Source: Acidobacteriota bacterium (lineage in GTDB: Bacteria > Acidobacteriota > JAAYUB01). From it: 64,000 nt of DNA. A program made the position numbers and the translations under genes. Each line of letters starts with the position of its first letter. The stretch's first letter is position 1. Under the pieces are notes generated by a model. The model ran no database searches and had not been told where the DNA came from. It saw only the letters and a list, made by a program, of their open reading frames with translations. The DNA lies in the NCBI GenBank assembly GCA_016935015.1, contig JAFGRT010000029.1, forward strand, positions 19,104-83,103. The letters run 5' to 3'. Positions 33,691 through 42,048 of this stretch are shown piece after piece.

Positions 33691-34530
33691 ATGTTCAAGG
33701 CAATTGCACGCTGGTTCAAGGCTTTTGGGTATTTGTTGACCGGGCAGATCGACGCCGCCCGGCGGACGCTGGATACCAATCCCCACGTCGTTCGTGCCAA
33801 GTATGACGAGATCATTCGGGAAAAGACCAGCCGGATCCAGCAGTACAAGCAGGCGGTGGCCGGGTTGATCGCTCAGCAGGAAAACAAGATCGCCAAAGTC
33901 AAGAACCTGACGGAAGAGGTTCAGCGCCTGCAGCGCCTCAAGGCGGGCGCCCTGGCCAAGGCCAAGCAGCTGGTCCAGAAACTCCAGGAGCAGGGCCAGA
34001 GCAAGGAGGAGATTCAGGGCGACGGCGAATACCAGAAATGCCTGACGGCCTACAATGATTTTTCATCCACCCTCGCCGAAAAGAACGAACGGATCATCGA
34101 ACTTGAGAACGATATCGGGACATACAGCACACGTATTCAGGAGCACAAGGTCCAGCTGCAACACTTGCTGCGCGATATCGAACACGTCAAATCCGAAGCA
34201 TCCGACGCTGTGGCTGATATCATCACCGCCAAGCAGGAACAGGAGCTGGCCGACGCTTTCGCCGGGATTGCCGAGGATGGAACCGCGCGGGAACTACAGG
34301 AGTTGCGACAGCTGCGGCAGGAGGTCAAAGCCGAGGCGCGGATTTCCAAGGAACTGGCCGGCACCGATTCACGGGCCCAGGAAGTCGAATTCCTGGAGTA
34401 TGCCCGCAAGTCCGCCGTCAACGAGGAATTTGACGCCCTCGTCGGTTTGGCGGAGGAAAAAGACACGGCGGAGACACCCAAGGAAAAAGCCGGCTCGGAC
34501 GAGGAAAAAACTTCCTCCCTGCCGGAGTAG
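33691..34530 (+). CDS. PspA/IM30-like coiled-coil protein
   Basis: This 279-residue protein is almost all alpha-helix and coiled coil after an amphipathic start (MFKAIARWFKAFGYLL), the layout of PspA/Vipp1/IM30 proteins. That family binds membranes from the cytoplasm, forms rods and rings, and is structurally related to ESCRT-III. Residues 40-200 carry heptads (YDEIIREKTSRIQQ, KVKNLTEEVQRLQ), and the C-terminal 40 residues are acidic and probably disordered. GAAGGAG precedes the ATG. It follows the membrane coiled-coil gene and precedes the ABC genes. Similarity is by overall pattern rather than a sharp motif, so a distant PspA relative or another coiled-coil family is possible. Confidence 0.62.
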   Translation: MFKAIARWFKAFGYLLTGQIDAARRTLDTNPHVVRAKYDEIIREKTSRIQQYKQAVAGLIAQQENKIAKVKNLTEEVQRLQRLKAGALAKAKQLVQKLQEQGQSKEEIQGDGEYQKCLTAYNDFSSTLAEKNERIIELENDIGTYSTRIQEHKVQLQHLLRDIEHVKSEASDAVADIITAKQEQELADAFAGIAEDGTARELQELRQLRQEVKAEARISKELAGTDSRAQEVEFLEYARKSAVNEEFDALVGLAEEKDTAETPKEKAGSDEEKTSSLPE

Positions 34531-34590
34531 TCGCCCCGAAAGTGGTGACGAGAATACCGTCATATTTCACAGATCACAAAGGAGGCGTTT

Positions 34591-35676
34591 ATGAAGACTC
34601 GCACATCCAGATATATCCTGATTGCAGCCGCGCTGGCGGTGATTCTGGCCGTTCCGGCGATCTGGATCATGATCCGGGCGGATGAGGTCCCCACGTTCAG
34701 TCTGGCCTGGAGTGAATACCCGTCCTGGAGCGCATTCGGCGTAGCCCATGAGTTCGGCTTTATCAACGGCAAGAAGGGCGAAATCGGCCCCATCGAGAAA
34801 AAGTGGGGCGTCGATATCGAACTGAAGGAAGCCGACTATGACACCTGCCTGGTGATGTACGGCTCGGGCAAATGCGACGCCGTCTGTATCACCAACATGG
34901 ACGCCCTGATCCCCTGCCTGACCCGCAAATCCGTCGGAATACTGCCCACATCCACCAGTTTCGGCGCGGACGCCTGCATCGTAGACGCCCGCATCACCGA
35001 CATCCAGCAACTGCGGGGCAAAAAGGTGTACGGCCTGGCCAAAACGGTGTCCGAATACTGCTTTGTCCGGAATGTCGAGATCCTGGGTGAGAAGGAAGCC
35101 GATTTCCGGTTCACCAACATGGATCCGGCGGCGGCGGCGCTGGCCATGCAGCAGAAGCGGGATGGCTTCGACGCCATTGTGGTCTGGAATCCTTTCGTGC
35201 TCGAGACGCTCAACAAGCGGAAGGACGCCCGCGTGCTGTTCGACTCCACCACTATTCCCGGTGAAATTATCGACATGGTGGTCATGACTCAGGAATCACT
35301 CGACAAACCGGGCGGCGACAAGTTCGCCTGGGCGGTCATCGATGCCTTTTATACCATCAACCAGCAGATGGCCAAGTCTGAAACCCGGGATGAAACCCTC
35401 ATCGCCCTAGGTGAGAAGTTCTCCAACCTCGACCTGAACTCCATGCGCAAAGTGGTGCAGCAGACCCGTTTTTACTCCTCACCGGAAGAGGGCATCAAGG
35501 TGCTCGGCAAGGAAGCCACCGCCGGCATCATGGAAAAAGTGGTCGCGTTCTGTGTTTCTCACGAAATCGTGCCCGAAGCCCCAGCCGTCGGCTTCGGCAG
35601 CCGGGCCGAGGCGAAAGAGGTGGCGTTCCGGCTCGATCCGGCCTACATCAAGGGATATGTCGCCAAATCCAAATAA
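34591..35676 (+). CDS. NMT1/TauA-like ABC substrate-binding protein
   Basis: This 361-residue protein is a third receptor in the operon, here without an OmpA domain. An N-terminal hydrophobic segment (residues 9-28) serves as signal or anchor. The rest follows the nitrate/sulfonate/taurine binding-protein fold: FSLAWSEYPSWSAF, KWGVDIELKEADYDTCLVMY, LRGKKVYGLAKTVSEY and FDAIVVWNPFVLETL. AAAGGAGG precedes the ATG. The permease starts only nine bases after its stop, so this is the likely direct receptor of the importer. The ligand cannot be read from the sequence. The many acidic residues around the cleft would suit a cationic or amine compound, but that is weak. Confidence 0.85.
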   Translation: MKTRTSRYILIAAALAVILAVPAIWIMIRADEVPTFSLAWSEYPSWSAFGVAHEFGFINGKKGEIGPIEKKWGVDIELKEADYDTCLVMYGSGKCDAVCITNMDALIPCLTRKSVGILPTSTSFGADACIVDARITDIQQLRGKKVYGLAKTVSEYCFVRNVEILGEKEADFRFTNMDPAAAALAMQQKRDGFDAIVVWNPFVLETLNKRKDARVLFDSTTIPGEIIDMVVMTQESLDKPGGDKFAWAVIDAFYTINQQMAKSETRDETLIALGEKFSNLDLNSMRKVVQQTRFYSSPEEGIKVLGKEATAGIMEKVVAFCVSHEIVPEAPAVGFGSRAEAKEVAFRLDPAYIKGYVAKSK

Positions 35677-35685
35677 GGGCACGGC

Positions 35686-36492
35686 ATGATTCGTCAACCC
35701 ATCAGCACCCGTCTGACCGTCCTGCTGGGGATTATTTCCGTCGTCGCCCTGCTGGCGGGCTACACCTTGTTGTCCTCCATGCAGCACCTGGACAATCCGG
35801 ACGACACCACCATTCCCACCTGGTCACAGCTCGGGGAAGGTCTGCAACGCTTGATCGAGGCCAATCCCCGGACCGGCGAGCGCTGGTTGCTCCTCGATGC
35901 CGAGGCCACCGCCACCCGGCTGTTCCTGGGCCTGTTTTGTGGCATCCTCGGCGCCATCATCCTGGGCCTGCTGATGGGCTGCTATGCCCCCATCGAGGCG
36001 CTGCTGGTGCCGCCGATGTCGCTGCTGGCCAAGATTCCGCCTACCGCCGCTCTGGCCGTCTTTTTCGTACTGGTGGGCACGGACACCGAAATGTACGTGG
36101 CCATGATTGCCTTCGGCGTACTACCCACCCTCGCCCAGTCCGTTTACCTGGCGGTCCATGACGTACCCCGGGAGATGCTGTACAAGGCTTACACCCTGGG
36201 CGCCTCCCAGATGGAATTGATCTGGAACATCATCGTACGGGCGGTGTTCCCCCGGCTGATCGATGCCGTCCGGCTCCAGATCGGACCGGCCATGGTCTAT
36301 CTCATCGCGGCGGAAATGATTCTGGGCGACGTGGGCTTCGGCTACCGCATCCGGTTGCAAATGCGCCTGCTGAACATGAACGTGGTGTATCCCTATCTGA
36401 CGTTTCTGGCCGTGTTCGGTTTCACCATGGATTACTGCCTGCGCCTGCTCCAGCGGGTAACCTGCCCCTGGTTCGTCCGGCATGGAAGGTGA
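35686..36492 (+). CDS. ABC transporter permease, nitrate/sulfonate/taurine type
   Basis: This 268-residue integral membrane protein has about six helices. The first (residues 11-30) is followed by an unusually long extracytoplasmic stretch of about 45 residues before helix two at about 80. The EAA loop that contacts the ATPase reads KAYTLGASQMELIWNIIVRAVFPRL near residue 165 (EAA-x3-G type). Length and order match SsuC/TauC/NrtB proteins. It lies nine bases after the binding-protein gene and four bases before the ATPase gene, so permease, receptor and ATPase form one importer. Confidence 0.9.
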   Translation: MIRQPISTRLTVLLGIISVVALLAGYTLLSSMQHLDNPDDTTIPTWSQLGEGLQRLIEANPRTGERWLLLDAEATATRLFLGLFCGILGAIILGLLMGCYAPIEALLVPPMSLLAKIPPTAALAVFFVLVGTDTEMYVAMIAFGVLPTLAQSVYLAVHDVPREMLYKAYTLGASQMELIWNIIVRAVFPRLIDAVRLQIGPAMVYLIAAEMILGDVGFGYRIRLQMRLLNMNVVYPYLTFLAVFGFTMDYCLRLLQRVTCPWFVRHGR

Positions 36493-36496
36493 GCAG

Positions 36497-37447
36497 ATGG
36501 AGCATCCGCTCGTACTCGAAATCCAGAAACTGTCCCACTGGTTCGGCGACAACCTCGTGCTGCACAATCTGGACCTGAATATCATCCGCGGCGAAATTGT
36601 CTCGCTGGTGGGGCCCAGTGGTTGCGGCAAGTCCACCCTGCTGCGGGCCATCGTCGGCACGCACCCCCCCTGTCGTGGGCAAGTGGCGGTCTACGCCTTG
36701 GGCGCCACCACGCCCACGGTCGTGGTCAATCCCAGCCGCGACCGGGGGATCGTCTACCAGCAATATTCCCTGTTCCCTTTTCTGACCGCCGCACAGAACG
36801 TGGCCATGGGGCTGATGCTGGATCAGACCAGCCTCCCTTTCCGGTTCTTCCGCCACATGTCCTGGCGAAATCTCCGGCGGCGCCACCTGGAGGAAGCGGA
36901 GGCCCTGCTGGAAAAGCTCAAGCTGGCAAACGCCATCCGCCTGTACCCGCACGAGATGTCCGGCGGCATGTGTCAGCGGGTGGCCATCGCCCAGGCCCTG
37001 ATCATGAAACCGGAGATCCTCTTGCTGGACGAACCCTTCGGCGCGCTGGACGAAGCCACGCGAGAGGAACTGCAGCGCATGCTGCTGACTCTGTACCAGG
37101 AAAATATCGACGCCCGGGCGAAGGGAGAGGATTCGCCCTATACCATCATGATCGTCACTCACGAACTCAACGAGGCCATTTACGTAGGTGATCGGGTGGT
37201 GGCTCTTTCCCAGTTTTGGAACTGGCAGGAACAGGGGCACCTGCGGTGCCCGGGGGCCACTATCGTGCTGGACCAACCCGTTCCGGTCTACCATCCCGAT
37301 GAGGAACGAAATTTTGAGACCTTCATTCAGGTCCGCCGGCGAATCCGCCAGGCGGCGTTCGAATCCTCGGTTCTTCAGGATCCGCGGGAATATAAAACCT
37401 TTGCGGCGGATCTGGCATCCGGCCGCGGCGAAGGCGTGCTGCGATGA
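36497..37447 (+). CDS. ABC transporter ATP-binding protein, SsuB/TauB type
   Basis: This 316-residue ATPase energises the adjacent permease. Walker A is GPSGCGKST near residue 40, the signature reads MSGGMCQRVAIAQAL, Walker B LLLDEPFGALDE and the H-loop VTHELNEA. Two insertions are notable: one near residue 110-130 (LPFRFFRHMSWRNLRRRH) and a C-terminal extension of about 60 residues beyond the usual SsuB/TauB end, which might contact other operon products. I start at 36497, where GGAAGGTGAG stands five bases upstream, rather than at the ATG at 36482. The stop overlaps the AAA+ gene's ATG by four bases. Confidence 0.92.
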   Translation: MEHPLVLEIQKLSHWFGDNLVLHNLDLNIIRGEIVSLVGPSGCGKSTLLRAIVGTHPPCRGQVAVYALGATTPTVVVNPSRDRGIVYQQYSLFPFLTAAQNVAMGLMLDQTSLPFRFFRHMSWRNLRRRHLEEAEALLEKLKLANAIRLYPHEMSGGMCQRVAIAQALIMKPEILLLDEPFGALDEATREELQRMLLTLYQENIDARAKGEDSPYTIMIVTHELNEAIYVGDRVVALSQFWNWQEQGHLRCPGATIVLDQPVPVYHPDEERNFETFIQVRRRIRQAAFESSVLQDPREYKTFAADLASGRGEGVLR

Positions 37448-39267
37448 GTACTTTATCGGACGACTCCTTTCTGAAAACGGCTGGCCGGATTCTGAATTCC
37501 GGCCAGTCGCGCACCCTGATCTTCACCGGGAATATTCACGACCTGTTCCGCCAGTCACAGGTCGACAGCACCGAGTATGTCCCCCTGCAGCAGTTGCTGT
37601 GCACCAAATGGCAGGTTCCGCAGCGGATCCTCATCGTCTACGAGCTGAACGGCCCCATCCGATTCGTCAGCGAGTCGGATCGGGACAAAGTGCGCGAAGC
37701 GTGGTTGCGCTGGCGCACCGGACTGGACAGCAATGACCTGGCTATCAAGACGATGCTCAGCCCGACTCGGGAGCAGTCCCGCCTGGACCAGCTGGGGCGG
37801 TCATTCGACAGCAACCTGACTTCCGCCATCGGCAAACCGACTCTGGCCCTGGAGATGCTCCGCCAGATCTGCCTCTGCTCTCGGACGATCCTGGACGGAA
37901 AGCCCATTCTATCCCAGGATCTCATCATTCTGATCGAAGCCGCCGACATGCTGATCCCCGAGGGCGAGATCAGCCGGCTGTCCGATGCCGACCGTCACCG
38001 GGTCAGCATCTGCCACGACTGGTTTTCCGATCCCGAATTCGCCCGTCACAGCGACGCCGTCATTCTCCTGGCGGAGTCCCGCAGCCTGTTGAACCAGCGG
38101 GTGGCCATGCTGCCGCCCGTCCTCGAGATCAACATCCCCGCCCCCGGTCATGAAGACCGCCTGGCGTTCATCCGGTGGTTCCAGGAACGCCAGGAGCCGG
38201 GCCAAAGCCTGCGCCTCTGGTCCACTGACGACGAGCTGGCCCGGTTCACCGCCGGATTGAGCATTCACGCCCTCATGCAGCTGCTCAAGGGAGCGGTGCA
38301 CGAGAAACGGCCGATCGGCCTGACCGATGTGGTGGCCAAGGTAGAGGAATTCATCCAGCGTCAGCTGGGCGAGGACATCGTCGAATTCAAGAAACCCAGC
38401 CACACTCTGGAGCAGGTAGTGGGATTCACCCACCTCAAGGATTTCCTGCGGCGGGAGCTCATCCCCCGCTTCCTTTCCACCGGCACCGACGCCTTGCCCG
38501 GCGCGGCCGTCTGCGGGCCCATCGGCAGTGGCAAAACGTTCATCTTCGAAGCCGTGGCCAATGAGCTGGACATGGTGGTGCTCGTTCTGAAGAATATTCG
38601 CAGCATGTGGTACGGCCAGACAGATGTCGTCTTCGAACGCCTGCGCCGGGTCCTGGACGCCCTCACCAAGGTGTTGATCTTTGTGGACGAAGCCGACACC
38701 CAGTTCGGGGGTATCGGGCCTGAAACCCATTCCACCGAGCGGCGCCTCACTGGCAAGATTCAGGCCATGATGTCCGATCCCCAATTGCGCGGACGGGTAA
38801 TCTGGCTGCTCATGACGGCCCGCATTCATCTGCTATCGCCCGATATCCGTCGGCCGGGCCGGGTGGGCGACCTGATCATCCCCGTCCTGGATCCGACGGG
38901 TGAGGACCGCGAGAAATTCGTGCGCTGGACGATCGGGGTAGCCCTCGGCAAGGCCCCCACAAAAACGGCCCTGGAGCAGACCACTCCGCTGATGTACGAC
39001 TATTCCGCCGCCAGTTTTGCCTCGCTCCGGTCGGAATTAAAGGCCCATGTGGTGATGAAAAAAGGCGCTCTGACGCTCACAGAGATCCAGGCCATCATCC
39101 GCGACCACATTCCGCCGGCCATCGGGGAAATGCGCCGCTTCCAGACCCTGCAGGCCCTGGTAAACTGCACCCGGCGCAGCCTGTTGCCTGATCCCGACGT
39201 CACCGCGGAACAGCGTTCGGATTGGGAACGGGAGATCCGGGCCCTCGAGGCCAAGGGAATCCGATGA
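37444..39267 (+). CDS. Classic-type AAA+ ATPase with degenerate N-terminal ATPase domain (Ycf46-like)
   Basis: This 607-residue protein resembles Ycf46-type AAA proteins. Residues about 20-260 keep an AAA-like core without Walker A, with a degenerate Walker B (LIILIEAAD, 160-168). Residues about 320-560 form a complete AAA module: Walker A GPIGSGKT (358-365), an aromatic pore loop SMWYGQTD (387-394), Walker B VLIFVDEAD (410-418), and arginines in DIRRPGRVGD. The pore loop is of the kind used by Vps4, katanin and FtsH to pull on protein substrates. The start overlaps the ABC ATPase stop (ATGA), so both are made together. Inferred role: remodelling a product of the operon, perhaps the PspA-like polymer. 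Its substrate is unknown. Confidence 0.85.
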   Translation: MSTLSDDSFLKTAGRILNSGQSRTLIFTGNIHDLFRQSQVDSTEYVPLQQLLCTKWQVPQRILIVYELNGPIRFVSESDRDKVREAWLRWRTGLDSNDLAIKTMLSPTREQSRLDQLGRSFDSNLTSAIGKPTLALEMLRQICLCSRTILDGKPILSQDLIILIEAADMLIPEGEISRLSDADRHRVSICHDWFSDPEFARHSDAVILLAESRSLLNQRVAMLPPVLEINIPAPGHEDRLAFIRWFQERQEPGQSLRLWSTDDELARFTAGLSIHALMQLLKGAVHEKRPIGLTDVVAKVEEFIQRQLGEDIVEFKKPSHTLEQVVGFTHLKDFLRRELIPRFLSTGTDALPGAAVCGPIGSGKTFIFEAVANELDMVVLVLKNIRSMWYGQTDVVFERLRRVLDALTKVLIFVDEADTQFGGIGPETHSTERRLTGKIQAMMSDPQLRGRVIWLLMTARIHLLSPDIRRPGRVGDLIIPVLDPTGEDREKFVRWTIGVALGKAPTKTALEQTTPLMYDYSAASFASLRSELKAHVVMKKGALTLTEIQAIIRDHIPPAIGEMRRFQTLQALVNCTRRSLLPDPDVTAEQRSDWEREIRALEAKGIR

Positions 39268-42038
39268 TCGATCCACCGGGCCACAACATTTCCGCCGATC
39301 CATCCCGTAAAAAATTTTACACTTATGACCACAAGCACTCCGTCGAAGATTACGCCGATCTCTGGTTTCAGGAATCGGAGGAGGGCCGGATTCTGTTCGT
39401 GGTGTTCTACACCCTGGCCTGCCGCTGGGGTCGCTGTCTCGGCTGCAACCTGCCGGCCCGCAGTTCGCCCGTCCATATCGGCTACCGGGCGCTTCTCAGG
39501 CAGATCGACGGAGTCTTCGGATCACCGGCGGTTCTCGCCCGCCGCCGGGAGATCCGCAAGGTCATTCTGAGCAACAACGGCTCCATCCTGGATGAAGCCA
39601 CATTTTCATCTACCGCCCTACTTTATTTCCTGGCGCAATTGAACATCCATTTTCCCCGGCTTTCGGTGCTGAGCATTGAAACCCGGCCAGAGTACGTGGA
39701 TCTCGCCGAACTGGAATTCATCGCCCGGGCGCTGGCCGAAGGTGACACCCCGACACAGCTAGAGCTGGCCATCGGCTTCGAAGCGTTCGACGATAGGATC
39801 CGCAACAACATTTTCCAGAAAGGTCTCGACAAGAAAAATTTCGAAGGGCTGGTGGAGAAAGCGGCGCGGTACGGATTTCACCTCAAATGCTATTTCATGC
39901 AGAAACCGGTCCCTGGACTCAGCGATGCCGAAGCGATAGCCGATATCCATCGGGCCGTGGATTATCTCGCCGACCTGGCGATCCGGGAGAACGCCCGTAT
40001 CAATCTGCATCTGAACCCGACATTCGCCGCCCGGGGAACTCCGCTGGCAACCGCTTTCCGGAAGGGCGAATTCCGGCCGCCCCGGCTGCTGGATGTGGCC
40101 CGGGCGGCGCTGCACGCCGCCGGAAAACCCCTTTCCGTTTTCATTGGGCTCTCCGATGAGGGGCTGGCCGTCGATGGGGGGTCGTTTTTGTTGCCGGGTG
40201 AGGAGCCGCTGGCGGCACAACTCGAGGCATTCAACCGTACCCAGAACCATGAAATCCTGGTGAAGATGGTAACCGGCAGTGGAACGACAGCCCTCGATCC
40301 GTCCGCGTCAGCCGGAACAGGTACTATTCCGGATAAACACCACCATCGGCCTGCCATTGCCTACGGCCGGAAGGACGGAATGACATCCTCTCTCCAAAAA
40401 GGACAGGACCCGGACCTGGAAGAGATCTCGCATGCCCCCGTCAGGAGAGATGCCGCATCGAATCTGTTCGCCGGACTGGACGTTTCGACGCAGAGCTGCA
40501 AACTGGTGGTTATTGATCCCGCCGTCGGGGATGTCCTCCTGGTGGAGACCGTCAACTACGACCGGGATCTTCCCCATTACGGCACGCGCGACGGAGTGAT
40601 CCCCGAACTGGGCCCGGGCGTAGCCGAATCCGACCCCCGCATGTGGCTCGAGGCGGTGGACAGCGTTCTTCAGCGGCTGGCGGATTCGTCCGTTCCCCAG
40701 GCCCGAATACGCGGCCTGTCCGTCTCGGGCCAGCAACACGGCCTGGTGGCCCTTGACGCCGCCGGCCGTCTCACTCGTTCACGCAGCAAGCTCTGGAACG
40801 ACGTCTCCACCCATGAAGAGTGCCGCTGGCTCACCGAGCAGGTGGGCGGCCCGGCGGCCATGCTTCAGGAAATCGGCAATCGGCAGCGGCCGGGGTACAC
40901 CGCCGGTAAGATTCTCCACCTGATCCGCCAGGAACCCGCCGCCTTCGAACAAGCAGCCACCCTGTTCATCGTCCACAATTTCATCAACTGGTATCTGACC
41001 GGGGGGCCTGAGGGCGGCGTCCGCTGTTTGGATCCCGGCGAGGCCTCGGGGCTGGGCCTCTGGAATCCACGCACCGGCGACTGGTCGCGCCGGTTGATCT
41101 CGGCCATTCATCCCGACCTCGCCGGAAAGCTGCCCCCCCTCTTGCCGGCCGATGCCGTCATCGGGACTATCTCCCCTCAATTGGCCCACCGGTTCGATCT
41201 GTCAACCGAGTGCCTGATTGCCGCCGGCAGTGGAGACAACCAGCTGGCCGCCCTGGGCACCGGCCATACCGGTCCCGGCCGGGTAACGGTTTCCCTGGGG
41301 ACCAGCGGCACGGTTTGTACCGTCTACGAGACGCCACCACCGGCCGACGACGGCGCCATCGCCCTTTACCGTGACAGTACCGGGCGGTATTTATCCCTGC
41401 TCTGCGTGTCCAACCTGGCCAACGGTTACAACGCCTTGCGGCGCGAATACGGCCTCATTCACGCCGATTTCGAGCGACTGGTGGCGCACACTCCGCCGGG
41501 CAACGGCGGGCGTCTGCTCATCCCCTGGCATGACGGGGAGCGGACACCGGACCTGCCCCTGGCGGTGCCTGTGCACTTCGGGTTCGGCCTGGCGGATTTT
41601 ACGCCGGAAATCCTCTGCCGGGCCGTTCTCGAAGGCCATGTCCTGAACCTGTACGAGGGTTATCGCCTGATGAACCTGACGCCGGGGGAAATCCGACTGA
41701 CGGGCGGCCTGGCACGATCGGCGGCGTGGGGCCAGTGTATCGCCGATGTTTTTGCCGTCGACTCCATTCCGGTGGAGGGAGAGGGTGCCGCCCTGGGGGC
41801 CGCCCTGCACGCCGCCTGGATTTGGGAGAGGAATCATCACAGCGGACGGGCGTTATCTGAAATCGTGGATCCTTTCATCATCATGGACGAAACCCGGCGG
41901 TGCCGGCCCCACCCCGAACTGGCGGAAATAGTCGAACTGCAGCGACGGCTGTTCCGGGCGGTGAGCCGCCGGATTCGCGGGGAAAGCGGCGAGGATCCCT
42001 TCCGCCTGGGTCACGAGTTACGTTCGCGATCGACCTGA
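39264..42038 (+). CDS. Radical SAM - FGGY (xylulokinase-like) fusion protein
   Basis: One uninterrupted frame of 924 residues carries two unrelated enzymes. Residues about 20-350 are a radical SAM domain whose [4Fe-4S] cysteines are 53, 58 and 61 (CRWGRCLGC, a CX4CX2C spacing instead of CX3CX2C), resembling Elp3/MiaB-like proteins of unknown function. Residues about 400-924 are a FGGY sugar kinase close to xylulokinase: GLDVSTQS, SGQQHGLVALD, SLGTSGTVCTV, GGLARSAAWGQ. The linker (about 350-400) is low in complexity. An internal ATG at 40380 (residue 373) has GGAAGG at good spacing, so the kinase may also be made alone. The start overlaps the AAA+ stop by four bases, tying it to that operon. 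Confidence 0.85.
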   Translation: MIDPPGHNISADPSRKKFYTYDHKHSVEDYADLWFQESEEGRILFVVFYTLACRWGRCLGCNLPARSSPVHIGYRALLRQIDGVFGSPAVLARRREIRKVILSNNGSILDEATFSSTALLYFLAQLNIHFPRLSVLSIETRPEYVDLAELEFIARALAEGDTPTQLELAIGFEAFDDRIRNNIFQKGLDKKNFEGLVEKAARYGFHLKCYFMQKPVPGLSDAEAIADIHRAVDYLADLAIRENARINLHLNPTFAARGTPLATAFRKGEFRPPRLLDVARAALHAAGKPLSVFIGLSDEGLAVDGGSFLLPGEEPLAAQLEAFNRTQNHEILVKMVTGSGTTALDPSASAGTGTIPDKHHHRPAIAYGRKDGMTSSLQKGQDPDLEEISHAPVRRDAASNLFAGLDVSTQSCKLVVIDPAVGDVLLVETVNYDRDLPHYGTRDGVIPELGPGVAESDPRMWLEAVDSVLQRLADSSVPQARIRGLSVSGQQHGLVALDAAGRLTRSRSKLWNDVSTHEECRWLTEQVGGPAAMLQEIGNRQRPGYTAGKILHLIRQEPAAFEQAATLFIVHNFINWYLTGGPEGGVRCLDPGEASGLGLWNPRTGDWSRRLISAIHPDLAGKLPPLLPADAVIGTISPQLAHRFDLSTECLIAAGSGDNQLAALGTGHTGPGRVTVSLGTSGTVCTVYETPPPADDGAIALYRDSTGRYLSLLCVSNLANGYNALRREYGLIHADFERLVAHTPPGNGGRLLIPWHDGERTPDLPLAVPVHFGFGLADFTPEILCRAVLEGHVLNLYEGYRLMNLTPGEIRLTGGLARSAAWGQCIADVFAVDSIPVEGEGAALGAALHAAWIWERNHHSGRALSEIVDPFIIMDETRRCRPHPELAEIVELQRRLFRAVSRRIRGESGEDPFRLGHELRSRST

Positions 42039-42048
42039 ACACCGCTCT

